Notes: a model not told the origin generated them from the letters alone. 64,000 nucleotides of DNA from Shewanella cutis (GCF_022410515.1 NZ_JACSDI010000001.1:248001-312000), one strand, 5' to 3'; shown: positions 39,239-49,347, counted from the first letter of the stretch. Made by a program: numbers and translations.

Positions 39239-39952
39239 TTATGTCCACTGCTTGAGTTTGCCTTTGAGTCGCAACATTGCCTGACTTAATATCTGGCTAA
39301 CTCGCGATTCGCTTACTTCAAGAATGGCGCCAATTTCTTTTAAATTCAATGCTTCATCGTAGTATAACGATAGCACTAGCGCATCTCTTTCGGGCAATAT
39401 TTTTATCGCCTCAACAAGTGCAGAATGAAACTGGGTTTCTGCCAATACCTCAAACGTACCATCGCTAACATTATCGCTTGTAGTGAGTATATCCTCAGAT
39501 ACGCCTAAGTCTTCTATCCCTATGATTTTACCAACAGAAACATCGTTAAGAATATGATGGTACTCATCGAGCGTCATATCAAGTTTTTCTGCAATTTCTG
39601 TGTCGCGCGCATCACGACCTAGCACTTGCTCTAACTCATCAATAGCTTGGGCTATTCGGCGATTATTACGGTGAACAGAACGAGGAACCCAATCGCCACG
39701 GCGGATTTCATCCAACATGGCGCCACGGATCCTTATGCCGGCGAAGGTTTCAAACTTTGCACCTTTACCGCCATCAAACTTAGATGATGCTTCTAATAAT
39801 CCCATCATCCCAGCCTGTAGCAGGTCATCTAACTGCACTGAGGCAGGTAATCTGGCAAGCAAGTGATGTGCAATTCTTTTAACCAACGGTGCATACTGTT
39901 CAACGATTGACGTTTTATTGTCTAAACAAGTATACGCTGCGGCTTTATTCAC
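39239..39952 (-). CDS. fliA: Flagellar sigma factor FliA (sigma-28)
   Basis: A 237-residue RNA polymerase sigma factor. Region 2 has VEQYAPLVKRIAHHLLARLP, DLLQAGMMGLLEA and FETFAGIRIRGAMLDEIRRGDW. Region 4 has the helix-turn-helix LNLKEIGAILEVSESRVSQILSQ (split here from residue 205). It drives late genes such as flagellin and motor/chemotaxis genes, and is held by FlgM until hook completion. The start is GTG with GAGG upstream and overlaps flhG by 8 bases. Confidence 0.96.
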   Translation of the reverse strand: MNKAAAYTCLDNKTSIVEQYAPLVKRIAHHLLARLPASVQLDDLLQAGMMGLLEASSKFDGGKGAKFETFAGIRIRGAMLDEIRRGDWVPRSVHRNNRRIAQAIDELEQVLGRDARDTEIAEKLDMTLDEYHHILNDVSVGKIIGIEDLGVSEDILTTSDNVSDGTFEVLAETQFHSALVEAIKILPERDALVLSLYYDEALNLKEIGAILEVSESRVSQILSQAMLRLKGKLKQWT

Positions 39953-40826
39953 TCGTTTTTTCCTCTTGAAAATCTGGTCGATGAACTAAACGCTCAACGA
40001 AAAACTCCAAATGCCCACCAGGTTGCTGTGGAACTGGCCAACTCATAATTTTATTCGCTAGACCATGGTAAGCTATGGCCGAAGGAGACTTAGGGTAAGC
40101 CTCAACCACTAACTTTTGCTTACGAACCGATTTACGAAGATTTTCGTCAAATGGAATAGTTGCCACTAATTCGAGTGCCACATCCAGAAACCTGTCGGTC
40201 ACTTTACTGAGTTTAGCAAACAATTCCATACCTTCTCGCAAACTACGCACCATATTTGCAACAATTTTAAAGCGGAAGACGCCGTGTTCACGGCTGAGGA
40301 TTTTGATTAACGCATAGGCGTCAGTAATAGACGTTGGTTCATCACATACGACGACGAGTACATCCTGTGATGCACGGGAAAAACTGAGCACCATATCTGA
40401 AATCCCTGCCGCAGTATCGACGACAAGAATATCAAACTGAGTACGCATCTCACTGAAAGCACGAATTAAACCTGCATGTTGGGCAGGACTTAATTCAACC
40501 ATGCCTTGAGTACCAGAGGTTGCAGGCACAATACCAATGCCTTTAGGGCCACGGACAATAATATCATCCAGCTCTGCATCGCCAGAGAGTACATGTGAAA
40601 GGTTACGTTCAGCACGGATCCCTAACATGACATCGACGTTTGCTAAGCCAAGGTCGGCATCAAGCACTAAGACACGCTTGCCTTTCTCGGCTAACGCAAC
40701 GGCGGTGTTGATGGACACACTGGTTTTACCCACGCCACCTTTTCCACCCGTAACCGCGATTACTTTCACTTTTTCGTTATAGGGTTGATTCATCATACGT
40801 AAACCACTTGCTTGATCCAGGGTCAT
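39945..40826 (-). CDS. flhG: MinD-like flagellar number regulator FlhG (FleN)
   Basis: A 293-residue MinD/ParA-family ATPase with VIAVTGGKGGVGKTSVSIN (Walker A), VLVLDADLGLANVDVMLG and DILVVDTAAGISDMV. FlhG restricts polar flagella to one and acts against FlrA/FleQ and FlhF. I chose the ATG at 40826, five bases past the flhF stop; the upstream GTG inside flhF is possible. The N-terminal residues before the P-loop (MTLDQASGLRMMNQ) match the activation helix that stimulates FlhF GTPase. Confidence 0.95.
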   Translation of the reverse strand: MTLDQASGLRMMNQPYNEKVKVIAVTGGKGGVGKTSVSINTAVALAEKGKRVLVLDADLGLANVDVMLGIRAERNLSHVLSGDAELDDIIVRGPKGIGIVPATSGTQGMVELSPAQHAGLIRAFSEMRTQFDILVVDTAAGISDMVLSFSRASQDVLVVVCDEPTSITDAYALIKILSREHGVFRFKIVANMVRSLREGMELFAKLSKVTDRFLDVALELVATIPFDENLRKSVRKQKLVVEAYPKSPSAIAYHGLANKIMSWPVPQQPGGHLEFFVERLVHRPDFQEEKTSE

Positions 40827-40830
40827 AACT

Positions 40831-42207
40831 CTACTCAAATGCACAGGTCATATTATCTGACCATGCTGTGTCTGGTAACGATTGTTGTTCAGTGTTTTCT
40901 AAGGCTGCTAATGCTTGCTCTGCGAGCAGAAGAGTATCGGCAACCTTCATATCTTCGGGCACTCGCTGCCCGTCCGTAACATAACTTAATGGCAACCCAC
41001 TTTGGATCAACACACTTAATGCACCCGCTAACGACACGGATTCATCGAGTTTGGTGAGCACAACACCAGATAAGGGAATGCGTTTAAAGTGATTTACAGC
41101 ATCTTGTAGCACGCGGCGCTGACCTGTGGCTGACAGTACCAGATAACTGCGGATAGGTATTCTGCTATTTGCAGTTAAATTATCAAGTTGCTGGTAAAGC
41201 CGCATATCTCGTTGGCCCATACCAGCGGTATCTATCAATACTAGCTTGCGATTTCTGAACTGATAAAGAATTTGTTCTAACTCTGCCAGATCATGGGCTT
41301 GTTTAACTGGGCAGCCCATAATTTTGCCATACGTTGCTAATTGCTCATAGGCACCAATACGATAATGGTCAGTGGTAATCAAAGCCACTTGGTCTGCCCC
41401 ATGATGGGCGGCAAACCGTGCTGCCAGTTTAGCCAAGGAGGTGGTTTTACCAACACCCGTTGGACCAACCAACGCCACAACGCCGCCTTGTTTAACAATA
41501 TCATCGCCTTGATTATCAAGCATATTAGCTAAGCTTTGTGGTAAGGCTCGTACTAACTCGGCGGGCGTATAGTGCTGACTTAATGCGGCTAACTTACTCG
41601 CTACAGCAGGAGAAAACTCCGCCTCCAGTAGTTTGGATTCGAGCATGGCACCGACGGGATCGATACGTTTTTTATGCTCAGTCATCAAAGCAGAAACCTG
41701 ATGAGTGAGCAGATTACGTAAGGAAGCTAACTCATCACGCATCGCTTCAAGATCCGCATTTTGCTTTTGCGAAGTTTGCGGTTTCTTATCGAAGGAATTA
41801 GCCATATCACGGCGCTCAGCTTTAGCCGCAGCAGGTGCCTGTAATCCTTTTGCCCAAGCAGGAAGTTCAGCATCTTGTTGTTGATGCGTGAGTTGTTGGT
41901 TTAAACGATTTTGTTGCTTCTCAAGCAAGGCTTGTAATGAGTCAGCAGGCGCCGATGGTTTAAGTTTAGTTTCAGCGCGAATAGGAGCCTTACCGCCAAG
42001 AGAAACTAAGTCATCGCTCACATCCATAAAGGTTGGAGCCGCAGCCGACGCTTTAGCTTTAGGCTCGTCGTAGTCAACCGCAGCAACAATCTCAATGCCA
42101 CCATTGACTTTTTTATTCGACATAATCACCGCATCTGAGCCGAGAGTGTCTTTCACTTGAGCCAGTGCAGCACGCATGTCTTTGGCAAAAAAACGTTTAA
42201 TCTTCAC
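40831..42207 (-). CDS. flhF: SRP-like GTPase FlhF, polar flagellum placement
   Basis: A 458-residue protein with B, N and G domains. It starts KIKRFFAKDMRAALAQVKDTLG, has a Gln/Ala-rich linker, and the G domain has VALVGPTGVGKTTSLAKLAAR, LITTDHYRIGAYEQL and VLIDTAGMGQRD. It marks the pole where the flagellum is built. The start is GTG, preceded by GAGG. It is 11 bases downstream of flhA. Confidence 0.96.
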   Translation of the reverse strand: MKIKRFFAKDMRAALAQVKDTLGSDAVIMSNKKVNGGIEIVAAVDYDEPKAKASAAAPTFMDVSDDLVSLGGKAPIRAETKLKPSAPADSLQALLEKQQNRLNQQLTHQQQDAELPAWAKGLQAPAAAKAERRDMANSFDKKPQTSQKQNADLEAMRDELASLRNLLTHQVSALMTEHKKRIDPVGAMLESKLLEAEFSPAVASKLAALSQHYTPAELVRALPQSLANMLDNQGDDIVKQGGVVALVGPTGVGKTTSLAKLAARFAAHHGADQVALITTDHYRIGAYEQLATYGKIMGCPVKQAHDLAELEQILYQFRNRKLVLIDTAGMGQRDMRLYQQLDNLTANSRIPIRSYLVLSATGQRRVLQDAVNHFKRIPLSGVVLTKLDESVSLAGALSVLIQSGLPLSYVTDGQRVPEDMKVADTLLLAEQALAALENTEQQSLPDTAWSDNMTCAFE

Positions 42208-42218
42208 TTATGCGTCCT

Positions 42219-44318
42219 CTACTGGCCGACGGCAGATACAATGCGTATTTGCTTTTCATCGGGGATTTCTTGGTAAGAAATCACTCTGAGATTAGGAATA
42301 GTATATTTAACAAAGCGAGACAGGGTCGCACGTAACATACCAGACGTTAGCAAAATGGCAGGCTGTCCGACCATCTCTTGCTTTTGAGCTGCATCCGCTA
42401 AGGATTGCTGCATACGCTCTGCAAGGCCTGGCTCGATATTTGGACCGTCGCCACCGGTTGCTTGCATTGATTGATGCAACATCTGTTCCAACTCTGGCGC
42501 CAAAGTTATGACGGGGATTTCAAGTTCAGGACCGGAGATCTCTTGAACTATCATGCGCTTCAATGCAATACGCACCGCCGCCGTTAACACTTCAGTATCG
42601 TTACTCTTAGTGCCGTATTCTAACAAAGTTTGCACTATGGTACGCAAGTCTCTGACAGAAACACCTTCATTTAATAGGTTTTGCATCACTTTTACGACAT
42701 TTCCGAGCGGCATTACATCTGGAATAAAGCCATCCACCAACTTAGGCGAGTGTTTAGCAAGCATATCCATAAGTTGTTGCACTTCTTCGTAGCCAAGCAG
42801 TTTAGCAGCGTTATTGGTCAATATTTGACTGATATGGGTTGCCACTACCGTCGCGGCATCCACCACGGTATAACCTAAAGTTTGGGCATGCTCACGCAGT
42901 TCAGGGGCAATCCAAACCGCTTCAAGACCAAAGGCGGGATCGCGAGTTTCAATGCCATCTAACTTACCGTAAACTTGGCCAGGATTAATGGCGAGCTCGC
43001 AGTCATGGCGAATATCCGCCTCCCCTACGACGACGCCCATTAAGGAAATACGGTAAGCATTGGGTGAAAGGTCTAGATTGTCACGAATGTGTACCGCAGG
43101 CACCAAGAAACCCAATTCTTGAGAAAGTTTTTTACGTACACCTTTGATCCGACTAAGTAATTCCCCACCTTGGCCTTTATCCACTAATGGGATCAAACGA
43201 TAACCGACTTCCAGACCGATAGTGTCAACATGGTGAACATCGTCCCAACTAAGTTCTTTCGGCTCTCTTTCAGCTCTTTCAGTCGGCCCTGTTTTTACTT
43301 GTTCCAAGGCTTTAGTGCGTTTAGCTTGATTACGTTTAAACACAAAGTAAGCAGCGGCGCCAGTGATAGTAGCAAAACTTAAAAATGCCATATGCGGCAT
43401 GCCAGGCACTAACCCCATCACAAGCAATACGCCTGCTGCAATCCCTAACGATTTGTGACTGTCAAACATCTGACTCATCAACATCTGGCCCATATCGCCC
43501 GATTCATTTTGGCGAGTTACCATTAACGCGGCGGCGATCGAAAGTAACAAACCAGGAATTTGGGCAACTAAACCGTCACCGATAGTTAAGAGAGTATAAA
43601 TTTCAACAGCTTGAGTAAATGTCAAGCCATGCTGCACAATCCCGATAATAAAACCACCGAGAATGTTGATCACTAAAATCATAATACCGGCAATCGCATC
43701 GCCCTTAACGAACTTAGAAGCACCGTCCATTGCGCCGTAGAAATCAGCTTCGCGAGTGACTTCAGCCCGTCTTGCTCTCGCTTGGTCTTGATTAATAATC
43801 CCCGCATTTAAGTCAGCATCAATCGCCATTTGCTTACCGGGCATCGCATCTAAGGTAAAGCGAGCACTCACCTCTGCAATCCGGCCAGCACCTTTAGTAA
43901 CAACGGCAAAGTTGATAATAATCAGAATGATAAAAACGACTAAGCCAACAGCATAGTTACCACCAATGACTACAGAGCCAAAGGCCTCAATCACCTTACC
44001 TGCGGCATCACCACCGTTGTGACCTTCGAGTAACACTACACGAGTCGACGCCACGTTGAGTGCAAGCCGTAATAGCGTTGCGACTAACAGTACCGTTGGG
44101 AATGCGGCAAAATCTAAGGGTCTATCGGCATAAATTGCGACCAAAAGCACAATTAAAGCCAAGGCTATGTTAAAAGAAAATAAGATGTCGAGTAGAAACG
44201 GTGGGATCGGCAGCACGATCATTGCTAATGCTGCAAGCACTAGCATAGGTGTACCTATGCCCTTGAAAGAGCTCAGTTTCAGCTGTTTTACTTGGCCTAG
44301 GGTGGCTTTAACATCCAT
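42219..44318 (-). CDS. flhA: Flagellar export gate protein FlhA
   Basis: A 699-residue protein. There are eight N-terminal membrane segments (LVLAALAMIVLPIPPFLLDI and following), the cytoplasmic FHIPEP loop region (RARRAEVTREADFYGAMDGA), and the large C-terminal cytoplasmic domain that docks chaperone-substrate complexes. The ATG at 44318 gives MDVKATLGQ; the longer frame to 44375 adds a hydrophobic leader that overlaps the sigma-54 promoter and is therefore rejected. Confidence 0.96.
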   Translation of the reverse strand: MDVKATLGQVKQLKLSSFKGIGTPMLVLAALAMIVLPIPPFLLDILFSFNIALALIVLLVAIYADRPLDFAAFPTVLLVATLLRLALNVASTRVVLLEGHNGGDAAGKVIEAFGSVVIGGNYAVGLVVFIILIIINFAVVTKGAGRIAEVSARFTLDAMPGKQMAIDADLNAGIINQDQARARRAEVTREADFYGAMDGASKFVKGDAIAGIMILVINILGGFIIGIVQHGLTFTQAVEIYTLLTIGDGLVAQIPGLLLSIAAALMVTRQNESGDMGQMLMSQMFDSHKSLGIAAGVLLVMGLVPGMPHMAFLSFATITGAAAYFVFKRNQAKRTKALEQVKTGPTERAEREPKELSWDDVHHVDTIGLEVGYRLIPLVDKGQGGELLSRIKGVRKKLSQELGFLVPAVHIRDNLDLSPNAYRISLMGVVVGEADIRHDCELAINPGQVYGKLDGIETRDPAFGLEAVWIAPELREHAQTLGYTVVDAATVVATHISQILTNNAAKLLGYEEVQQLMDMLAKHSPKLVDGFIPDVMPLGNVVKVMQNLLNEGVSVRDLRTIVQTLLEYGTKSNDTEVLTAAVRIALKRMIVQEISGPELEIPVITLAPELEQMLHQSMQATGGDGPNIEPGLAERMQQSLADAAQKQEMVGQPAILLTSGMLRATLSRFVKYTIPNLRVISYQEIPDEKQIRIVSAVGQ

Positions 44319-44354
44319 TAACAGATACCTAAACTTTGACGTATAACAGCTTAA

Positions 44355-44372
44355 AAGCAAAAAGCGCGCCAA
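44355..44372 (-). promoter_or_regulatory. Sigma-54 promoter upstream of flhA
   Basis: The minus strand reads TTGGCGCGCTTTTTGCTT, with the invariant GG and GC 12 bases apart (TTGGCACG-N4-TTGCT consensus). It lies about 37 bases before the flhA ATG and should start the flhA-flhF-flhG-fliA-che transcript, presumably under FlrC. Confidence 0.85.
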
Positions 44373-44461
44373 CAACTAGCAATCAGATTGTTATGCCAAT
44401 GTTCGGCTGACCTGATTAAGGCAGAACGAACAAAATCTAATCTCGAAACGTCAACACCGCC

Positions 44462-45592
44462 CTAGTACTTAAGATCATCAGGAATAGGTTGATTCAGAGG
44501 GATTGGGATAGGTTTACGGCCACGCCCTTTTTGATACTGTCTTAGCTGGAAAACATAAGCTAGCACCTGCGCTACAGCAGTAAATAAGCCTTCGGGGACT
44601 TGCTGATCAAGTTTAGTGGTATGGTAAATCGCCCGCGCAAGAGGCGGAGCGGTAACGATGGCAATATTGTGCGCTCTAGCCACCTCACGAATTTTAAAAG
44701 CGACGTCGTCCACACCTTTGGCAATCACAAAAGGCGCTGCTGAGCGCTTAACATCGTATTTAATCGCGACAGCATAGTGCTCGGGGTTTACCACTATCAC
44801 ATCCGCATTAGGCACTTCTGCCATCATGCGTCGCTGCGCGAGTTCTCGCTGCATTTGCCGAACTCGGCCTTTGACCTCAGGTTTACCTTCGGTATCTTTA
44901 TATTCGTCTTTGACTTCCTGCTTAGTCATTTTCAGCTGCTTATTATGGTTCCAGATCTGAAATGGCACATCGATTACCACAATGACTAATACAGAAGAGC
45001 AAAGCAGGATAAACATCCATACCAGTAAATCTAAAGCGTGATACACATTCCCTGGAAGATGATCTGCTGAAAGTAGCAAAATATCATTAAAATAATGACT
45101 TAGAAGCAGGTAAGACGCGAGTGCGACCACAGAGAACTTAGCAATCCCCTTGGTTAATTCCACTAGAGCCTGAACGCCAAACATACGCTTAAAGCCCGCA
45201 ATCGGACTCATTTTACTGGCCTTGGGCATCATGGCCTGGGTCGAAAAATTCATCCCTCCAAGGGACACGTTACCGATAAATGCCACAACCACGATCAGCA
45301 ACATAATCTTAAGCAACGGCCAACCTATTTCGCTACCAACAACGCCCCAAACATTAAACATCTGGTTAGTATCAAAAATTGCCGCGCGGTCCATAGTAAA
45401 TACGCGCTCGAAGACATTAGAAAGTGCTTTCGCAATCCCAGGGCCAAGCATATACAAGCCAGTCGCTGCCGAAAGCAGAACTGTGGCAGTACCTAATTCT
45501 TTGGAACGGGCAACCTGACCTTTTTCGCGCGCTTGCTCGAGGCGCCTCCCGGTGGGTTCCTCACTGCGTTCGCCGCTACTTTCTTCAGCCAT
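44462..45592 (-). CDS. flhB: Flagellar export switch protein FlhB with an NPEH cleavage motif
   Basis: A 376-residue inner-membrane protein. It starts with the charged EESSGERSEEPTGRRLEQA typical of FlhB, has four membrane segments, and a cytoplasmic domain with the autocleavage site. The site reads VVNPEHYAVAIKYD, so the usual NPTH has glutamate for threonine. The segment AAPFVIAKGVDDVAFKIREVA and the PLARAIYHTTKLDQQVPEGL region follow. Asn and Pro of the scissile bond are kept, so cleavage is still likely. It switches export from rod/hook to filament proteins with FliK. Confidence 0.95.
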   Translation of the reverse strand: MAEESSGERSEEPTGRRLEQAREKGQVARSKELGTATVLLSAATGLYMLGPGIAKALSNVFERVFTMDRAAIFDTNQMFNVWGVVGSEIGWPLLKIMLLIVVVAFIGNVSLGGMNFSTQAMMPKASKMSPIAGFKRMFGVQALVELTKGIAKFSVVALASYLLLSHYFNDILLLSADHLPGNVYHALDLLVWMFILLCSSVLVIVVIDVPFQIWNHNKQLKMTKQEVKDEYKDTEGKPEVKGRVRQMQRELAQRRMMAEVPNADVIVVNPEHYAVAIKYDVKRSAAPFVIAKGVDDVAFKIREVARAHNIAIVTAPPLARAIYHTTKLDQQVPEGLFTAVAQVLAYVFQLRQYQKGRGRKPIPIPLNQPIPDDLKY

Positions 45593-45616
45593 TATCTCTT
45601 CCTATCCGGTTAGAAG

Positions 45617-46414
45617 TTAAAGAATGCCATCGGCTTGGCACTGAAGTCCTAAAATATCACACAGCAACAGCTGTGCCGATGCCCATACCTCATCGAAATG
45701 AGCCATAACGGGAGTTAAGGTTAACCACAAAATTAACAGCCCACCAATCATAGTGATAGGAAAACCAATCGAAAAAATGTTGAGCTGCGGCGCAGCACGT
45801 GTCATCACCCCAAAGGATAAATTCACAAGCAATAACGCAATAATCGCTGAAAGCGACATAGTTAATGCCGCGCCAAACATATAGGATCCCCACTCAGCTA
45901 ACGAGCGATAACTGGTTAGGGTTAATCCCACATTAGAAATCGGCAGCGTATCAAAACTGGCCACTAACATACGGATCATCAATAGATGACCATCAACGGC
46001 CAAAAAAATTAAGGTCGCAAGCAGCAGGAAAAAGTTACCAATTACTGGCGTTTGCTGGCCTGAACTCGGATCGACCATGGATGCAAAACCCAAGCTAGTC
46101 TGCATACCAATAATTTGTCCAGTTAACACAAAGGTTTGCATCACCATCTGGGTCACAAAACCCATGGCCACGCCAATAATAATTTGCTGAGCGGTAATAA
46201 AAACGGCGCTTAGGGAAAATAATTGTGCATCTTTAACGGGGGGTAACACTGGCGCAATGGCTAACGTAATGGCAATAGCAAGGAGTAAACGCACCCGAGT
46301 GGGAGTGGTTGCCGCGCCAAAAACCACCATAACCATCAGCATGCTGGCAACTCGAAACAATGGCCACATATAGGAGGCTATGGTTTGCATTAATGTATCG
46401 AGCAGCAGCTCCAT
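45617..46414 (-). CDS. fliR: Flagellar export apparatus protein FliR
   Basis: A 265-residue inner-membrane protein with about six hydrophobic segments, for example YMWPLFRVASMLMVMVVFGA, and the conserved QMVMQTFVLTGQIIGMQTSLGFASMVDP. It forms the export gate with FliP and FliQ. It lies 5 bases after fliQ and 25 before flhB, in the usual order fliO-P-Q-R-flhB. Confidence 0.95.
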   Translation of the reverse strand: MELLLDTLMQTIASYMWPLFRVASMLMVMVVFGAATTPTRVRLLLAIAITLAIAPVLPPVKDAQLFSLSAVFITAQQIIIGVAMGFVTQMVMQTFVLTGQIIGMQTSLGFASMVDPSSGQQTPVIGNFFLLLATLIFLAVDGHLLMIRMLVASFDTLPISNVGLTLTSYRSLAEWGSYMFGAALTMSLSAIIALLLVNLSFGVMTRAAPQLNIFSIGFPITMIGGLLILWLTLTPVMAHFDEVWASAQLLLCDILGLQCQADGIL

Positions 46415-46418
46415 GGAC

Positions 46419-46688
46419 TTAACCTATCACTTGAGGAATACGGTTAACCATTTCAATAAAGAAGTCCATCAAGGTTTGTACTAACCAATGACCCATTAGC
46501 ATTAAAGCCAGCAAGGTCACAATTAACCTTGGCAGAAAGCTTAAGGTTTGTTCGTTAATCGAGGTCGCTGCCTGGAAGACCGCCACAATTAAACCGATCC
46601 CCAAGCCGGGCAATACAATGGCCGAAACCATCATCACAATCACCGCTAAGGCTTCACGGAAAATATCGATTAGCGCTTCTGGCGTCAT
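46419..46688 (-). CDS. fliQ: Flagellar export apparatus protein FliQ
   Basis: An 89-residue protein with two membrane helices: AVIVMMVSAIVLPGLGIGLIV and LIVTLLALMLMGHWLVQTL. The conserved ATSINEQTLSFLP loop lies between them. Four copies join FliP and FliR in the gate complex. Confidence 0.95.
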   Translation of the reverse strand: MTPEALIDIFREALAVIVMMVSAIVLPGLGIGLIVAVFQAATSINEQTLSFLPRLIVTLLALMLMGHWLVQTLMDFFIEMVNRIPQVIG

Positions 46689-46705
46689 CTTAGCTCTCCG
46701 CTCGT

Positions 46706-47452
46706 CTAACCAAAGCTATTGGCTAAGGTGCCCATCACGAGTCCCCAACCGTCAACAAGCACAAACAACATGATCTTAAAGGGTAATGACACAATCATAG
46801 GGGAGAGCATCATCATACCCATGGCCATTAAGATACTGGCCACCACTAAATCCAGCACTAAAAAAGGCACGAATAACATAAAACCAATTTGAAAGGCCGT
46901 TTTGAGCTCACTGGTGATAAATGCAGGCACTAACACACTCATTGGTGCTTCTTCGGGTGAATTAATATTCTGGTACCCCGAGATCTCGATAAAGGTTTTG
47001 AGATCTGTGGTACGAACTTGCCCCAGCATAAATGCCCGTAATGGCTCTTTCCCCTTATCGAAGGCCTGTTGCAGAGTGAGCTGCTCATCAATATAGGGTT
47101 TTACCCCTTGGTCATAAATTTTGTCGAACACGGGCGCCATGATGAAAAAGGTCATAAACAGACTCATACCGATTAACACTTGGTTAGAAGGTGTCTGCTG
47201 TAAACCAATGGCTTGGCGCAGAATGGAGAGCACTACAATGATGCGGGTAAAGGACGTTAACATAATGACCATGGCGGGTATAAAACTCAGCGAGGTCATC
47301 AGCAGTAATATCTGCATGGTCACTGAGTATTCGGTTGAGCCATCCGCAGCGGTTTTTACCGTAACAGCCGGTAATACACCATCAGCCGCCCCTGCCGATG
47401 CAACAAACAACAGTGTACTAAGCCCAATAAAAGTGAGGATGTACTTCATCAT
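46706..47452 (-). CDS. fliP: Flagellar export apparatus protein FliP
   Basis: A 248-residue protein with a cleavable signal peptide ([18 protein letters not shown]) and four membrane segments. The conserved blocks [35 protein letters not shown] and [19 protein letters not shown] are present. The start is one of two adjacent ATGs overlapping the fliO stop in ATGATG. Confidence 0.95.
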   Translation of the reverse strand: MMKYILTFIGLSTLLFVASAGAADGVLPAVTVKTAADGSTEYSVTMQILLLMTSLSFIPAMVIMLTSFTRIIVVLSILRQAIGLQQTPSNQVLIGMSLFMTFFIMAPVFDKIYDQGVKPYIDEQLTLQQAFDKGKEPLRAFMLGQVRTTDLKTFIEISGYQNINSPEEAPMSVLVPAFITSELKTAFQIGFMLFVPFLVLDLVVASILMAMGMMMLSPMIVSLPFKIMLFVLVDGWGLVMGTLANSFG

Positions 47453-47856
47453 TGTTTTAATTTCGCCTGCCGTAGCTTGTCCGCAAAAGAAACGGATTCA
47501 ATTTGAATGGGCTGCGCTAATTTATCAATTAAATTAACTTGTTGCCCGCTAACTCCCAACAAATACTGCTGTTCGCCAACCTGAACTAAGACTAAACGCT
47601 CCTTCTGCCCAAGTGAGGTCACTGCCAGCGTTTTCAGTACACTATGATTGGTAGGCACTAAATTAAATCGCCTTAGCAAGTAAGCTAAGGCGAAAATCAG
47701 TAATAGCACTAAAATAAGGCCACCTAGCATACTCGCAGCGGCAGCCATTTGTGAGGGTTCGGTTATTTTTGCCGTTGCAGCACTACCTTCATTGGCAATG
47801 CCAGCCACACTCGCCTGAGTCGCTGACACTAGACTGAGAATTACCGATGTGCTCAT
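47449..47856 (-). CDS. fliO: Flagellar export accessory protein FliO
   Basis: A 135-residue protein with an N-terminal signal-like segment, one membrane helix ([22 protein letters not shown]) and the FliO cytoplasmic block [27 protein letters not shown] (from residue 77). It assists FliP assembly. It lies between fliN and fliP. Confidence 0.93.
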   Translation of the reverse strand: MSTSVILSLVSATQASVAGIANEGSAATAKITEPSQMAAAASMLGGLILVLLLIFALAYLLRRFNLVPTNHSVLKTLAVTSLGQKERLVLVQVGEQQYLLGVSGQQVNLIDKLAQPIQIESVSFADKLRQAKLKQ

Positions 47857-47889
47857 CTTGCTCCTTCAGGCTTTGCTTAACCGTTTATA

Positions 47890-48264
47890 TTACTTAAGCT
47901 TTTTAATCCGCTCGGTCTGGCTAATCACATCTGTTAAGCGAATACCAAATTTATCGTTCACCACAACCACTTCACCATGGGCGATAAGCGTGCCATTGAC
48001 CATCACATCCAAAGGCTCACCAGCAACCCTATCGAGCTCTACTACAGAACCTTGGTTGAGCTGTAATAGGTTTCGGATACTGATGAAGCTGCGGCCGACT
48101 TCCATCGAAATCGTCACTGGAATATCTAAAATGGTGTCTAGTTTAGCCGCTTCAGCCTTACTAATCGGCTGCGAGTCATCCACTAGCTCATCAAGACCAA
48201 CGGCATTCGCTTCTTCGAGTGCTTGTTCGGCCATGGCTGCTGCCCAATCGTCATCTGTACTCAT
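47890..48264 (-). CDS. fliN: Flagellar motor switch protein FliN
   Basis: A 124-residue protein with an acidic N-terminal part and a C-terminal SpoA domain (LDTILDIPVTISMEVGRS, LLQLNQGSVVELDRVAGEPL, NDKFGIRLTDVIS). It forms the lower C-ring with FliM and binds FliH. It lies 12 bases after fliM. Confidence 0.96.
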   Translation of the reverse strand: MSTDDDWAAAMAEQALEEANAVGLDELVDDSQPISKAEAAKLDTILDIPVTISMEVGRSFISIRNLLQLNQGSVVELDRVAGEPLDVMVNGTLIAHGEVVVVNDKFGIRLTDVISQTERIKKLK

Positions 48265-48276
48265 CTCACTTCACCT

Positions 48277-49308
48277 TTATAATTCTGATATATCTCTGGC
48301 TTTGCCTTTACGCGTTACTAATTGCAGTTCGGATTTGACCGTCTCAGGACGTGGGATTTTTTCGTAAATTTTAAGTGCTAGATTATCGCGAGAGCGCCCC
48401 ATTTTACAGCGGTAAGTTGGTAAGTCCTCGATTCTCATCATAATGTACTCAGGTAACTCGATAGGAATAATATCCCCGGCTTTAAAGTTCATTACATCTT
48501 TGAGAGTGAGCTCATGCTCAACCACTGTAGCATCGAAGCCTACTTTTACGTCCATAATCTCATCGTGCAGCGCCTGTGACCAACGCATATCCGTATCTTG
48601 TTTATCACTCTGGACACCAGCATCGAGTAATTCGCGGATAGGTTCAATCATCGAATACGGCATAGTGATGTGAAAGTCACCACCACCGCCATCGACTTCA
48701 ATATGGAAAGAGTTAATTACAACCACTTCGGTTGGGCTGACAATGTTAGCCATCGCGGGGTTAACTTCGGAGTCGAGATAATCAAACTCCACATCCATGA
48801 CAGGTGCCCAAGCATCTTTATAGTCTTCAAAGATAATTTTAAGCAACAACTGTACAATGCGACGCTCAGTCGGTGTAAATTCCCGCCCTTCAATCTTGGC
48901 ATGAAAACGTCCATCACCACCAAAAAAGTTATCCACCAGAATAAACACTAAGCGCGCTTCCATGGTAATGAGCGCAGTGCCTTTTAAAGGATGGAAACGC
49001 ACCATGTTCAGACTGGTTGGGACGAAAAGAGTATGTACGTACTCACCAAACTTAAGCATTTGCACGCCATTGATCGACACTTCGGCCGCACGACGCATCA
49101 TATTGAACATACTGATCCGCAGGTGACGGGCAAAACGCTCATTCACAATTTCAAGCGTGGGCATACGACCACGCACAATACGATCTTGGGAGGAAAAGTC
49201 GTAGGAGCGAGCTTCTTGCCCAACGGCATCAAGCTCATTATCCTCTTCGACGTCATCGACCCCGTGTAAGAGCGCATCAATTTCGTCTTGGCTTAATAAA
49301 TCACTCAC
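48277..49308 (-). CDS. fliM: Flagellar motor switch protein FliM
   Basis: A 343-residue C-ring protein. The N-terminal CheY-P binding motif is LSQDEIDALLHGV. The middle CheC-like domain (FARHLRISMFNMMRRAAEVS, LVFILVDNFFGGDG) binds FliG, and the C-terminal SpoA part pairs with FliN. The start is GTG with AGAGG further upstream. Phospho-CheY binding here sets rotation direction. Confidence 0.96.
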   Translation of the reverse strand: MSDLLSQDEIDALLHGVDDVEEDNELDAVGQEARSYDFSSQDRIVRGRMPTLEIVNERFARHLRISMFNMMRRAAEVSINGVQMLKFGEYVHTLFVPTSLNMVRFHPLKGTALITMEARLVFILVDNFFGGDGRFHAKIEGREFTPTERRIVQLLLKIIFEDYKDAWAPVMDVEFDYLDSEVNPAMANIVSPTEVVVINSFHIEVDGGGGDFHITMPYSMIEPIRELLDAGVQSDKQDTDMRWSQALHDEIMDVKVGFDATVVEHELTLKDVMNFKAGDIIPIELPEYIMMRIEDLPTYRCKMGRSRDNLALKIYEKIPRPETVKSELQLVTRKGKARDISEL

Positions 49309-49347
49309 AGTATTGTCTTCGCCTCTTTAAGGTGCTGAAGATAAAGG

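Noticed and set aside
44383..44399. Sigma-54 box TTGGCATAACAATCTGA upstream of flhA
   Set aside because: The GG to GC spacing does not fit: the -12 GC is missing. The box at 44355-44372 fits exactly.
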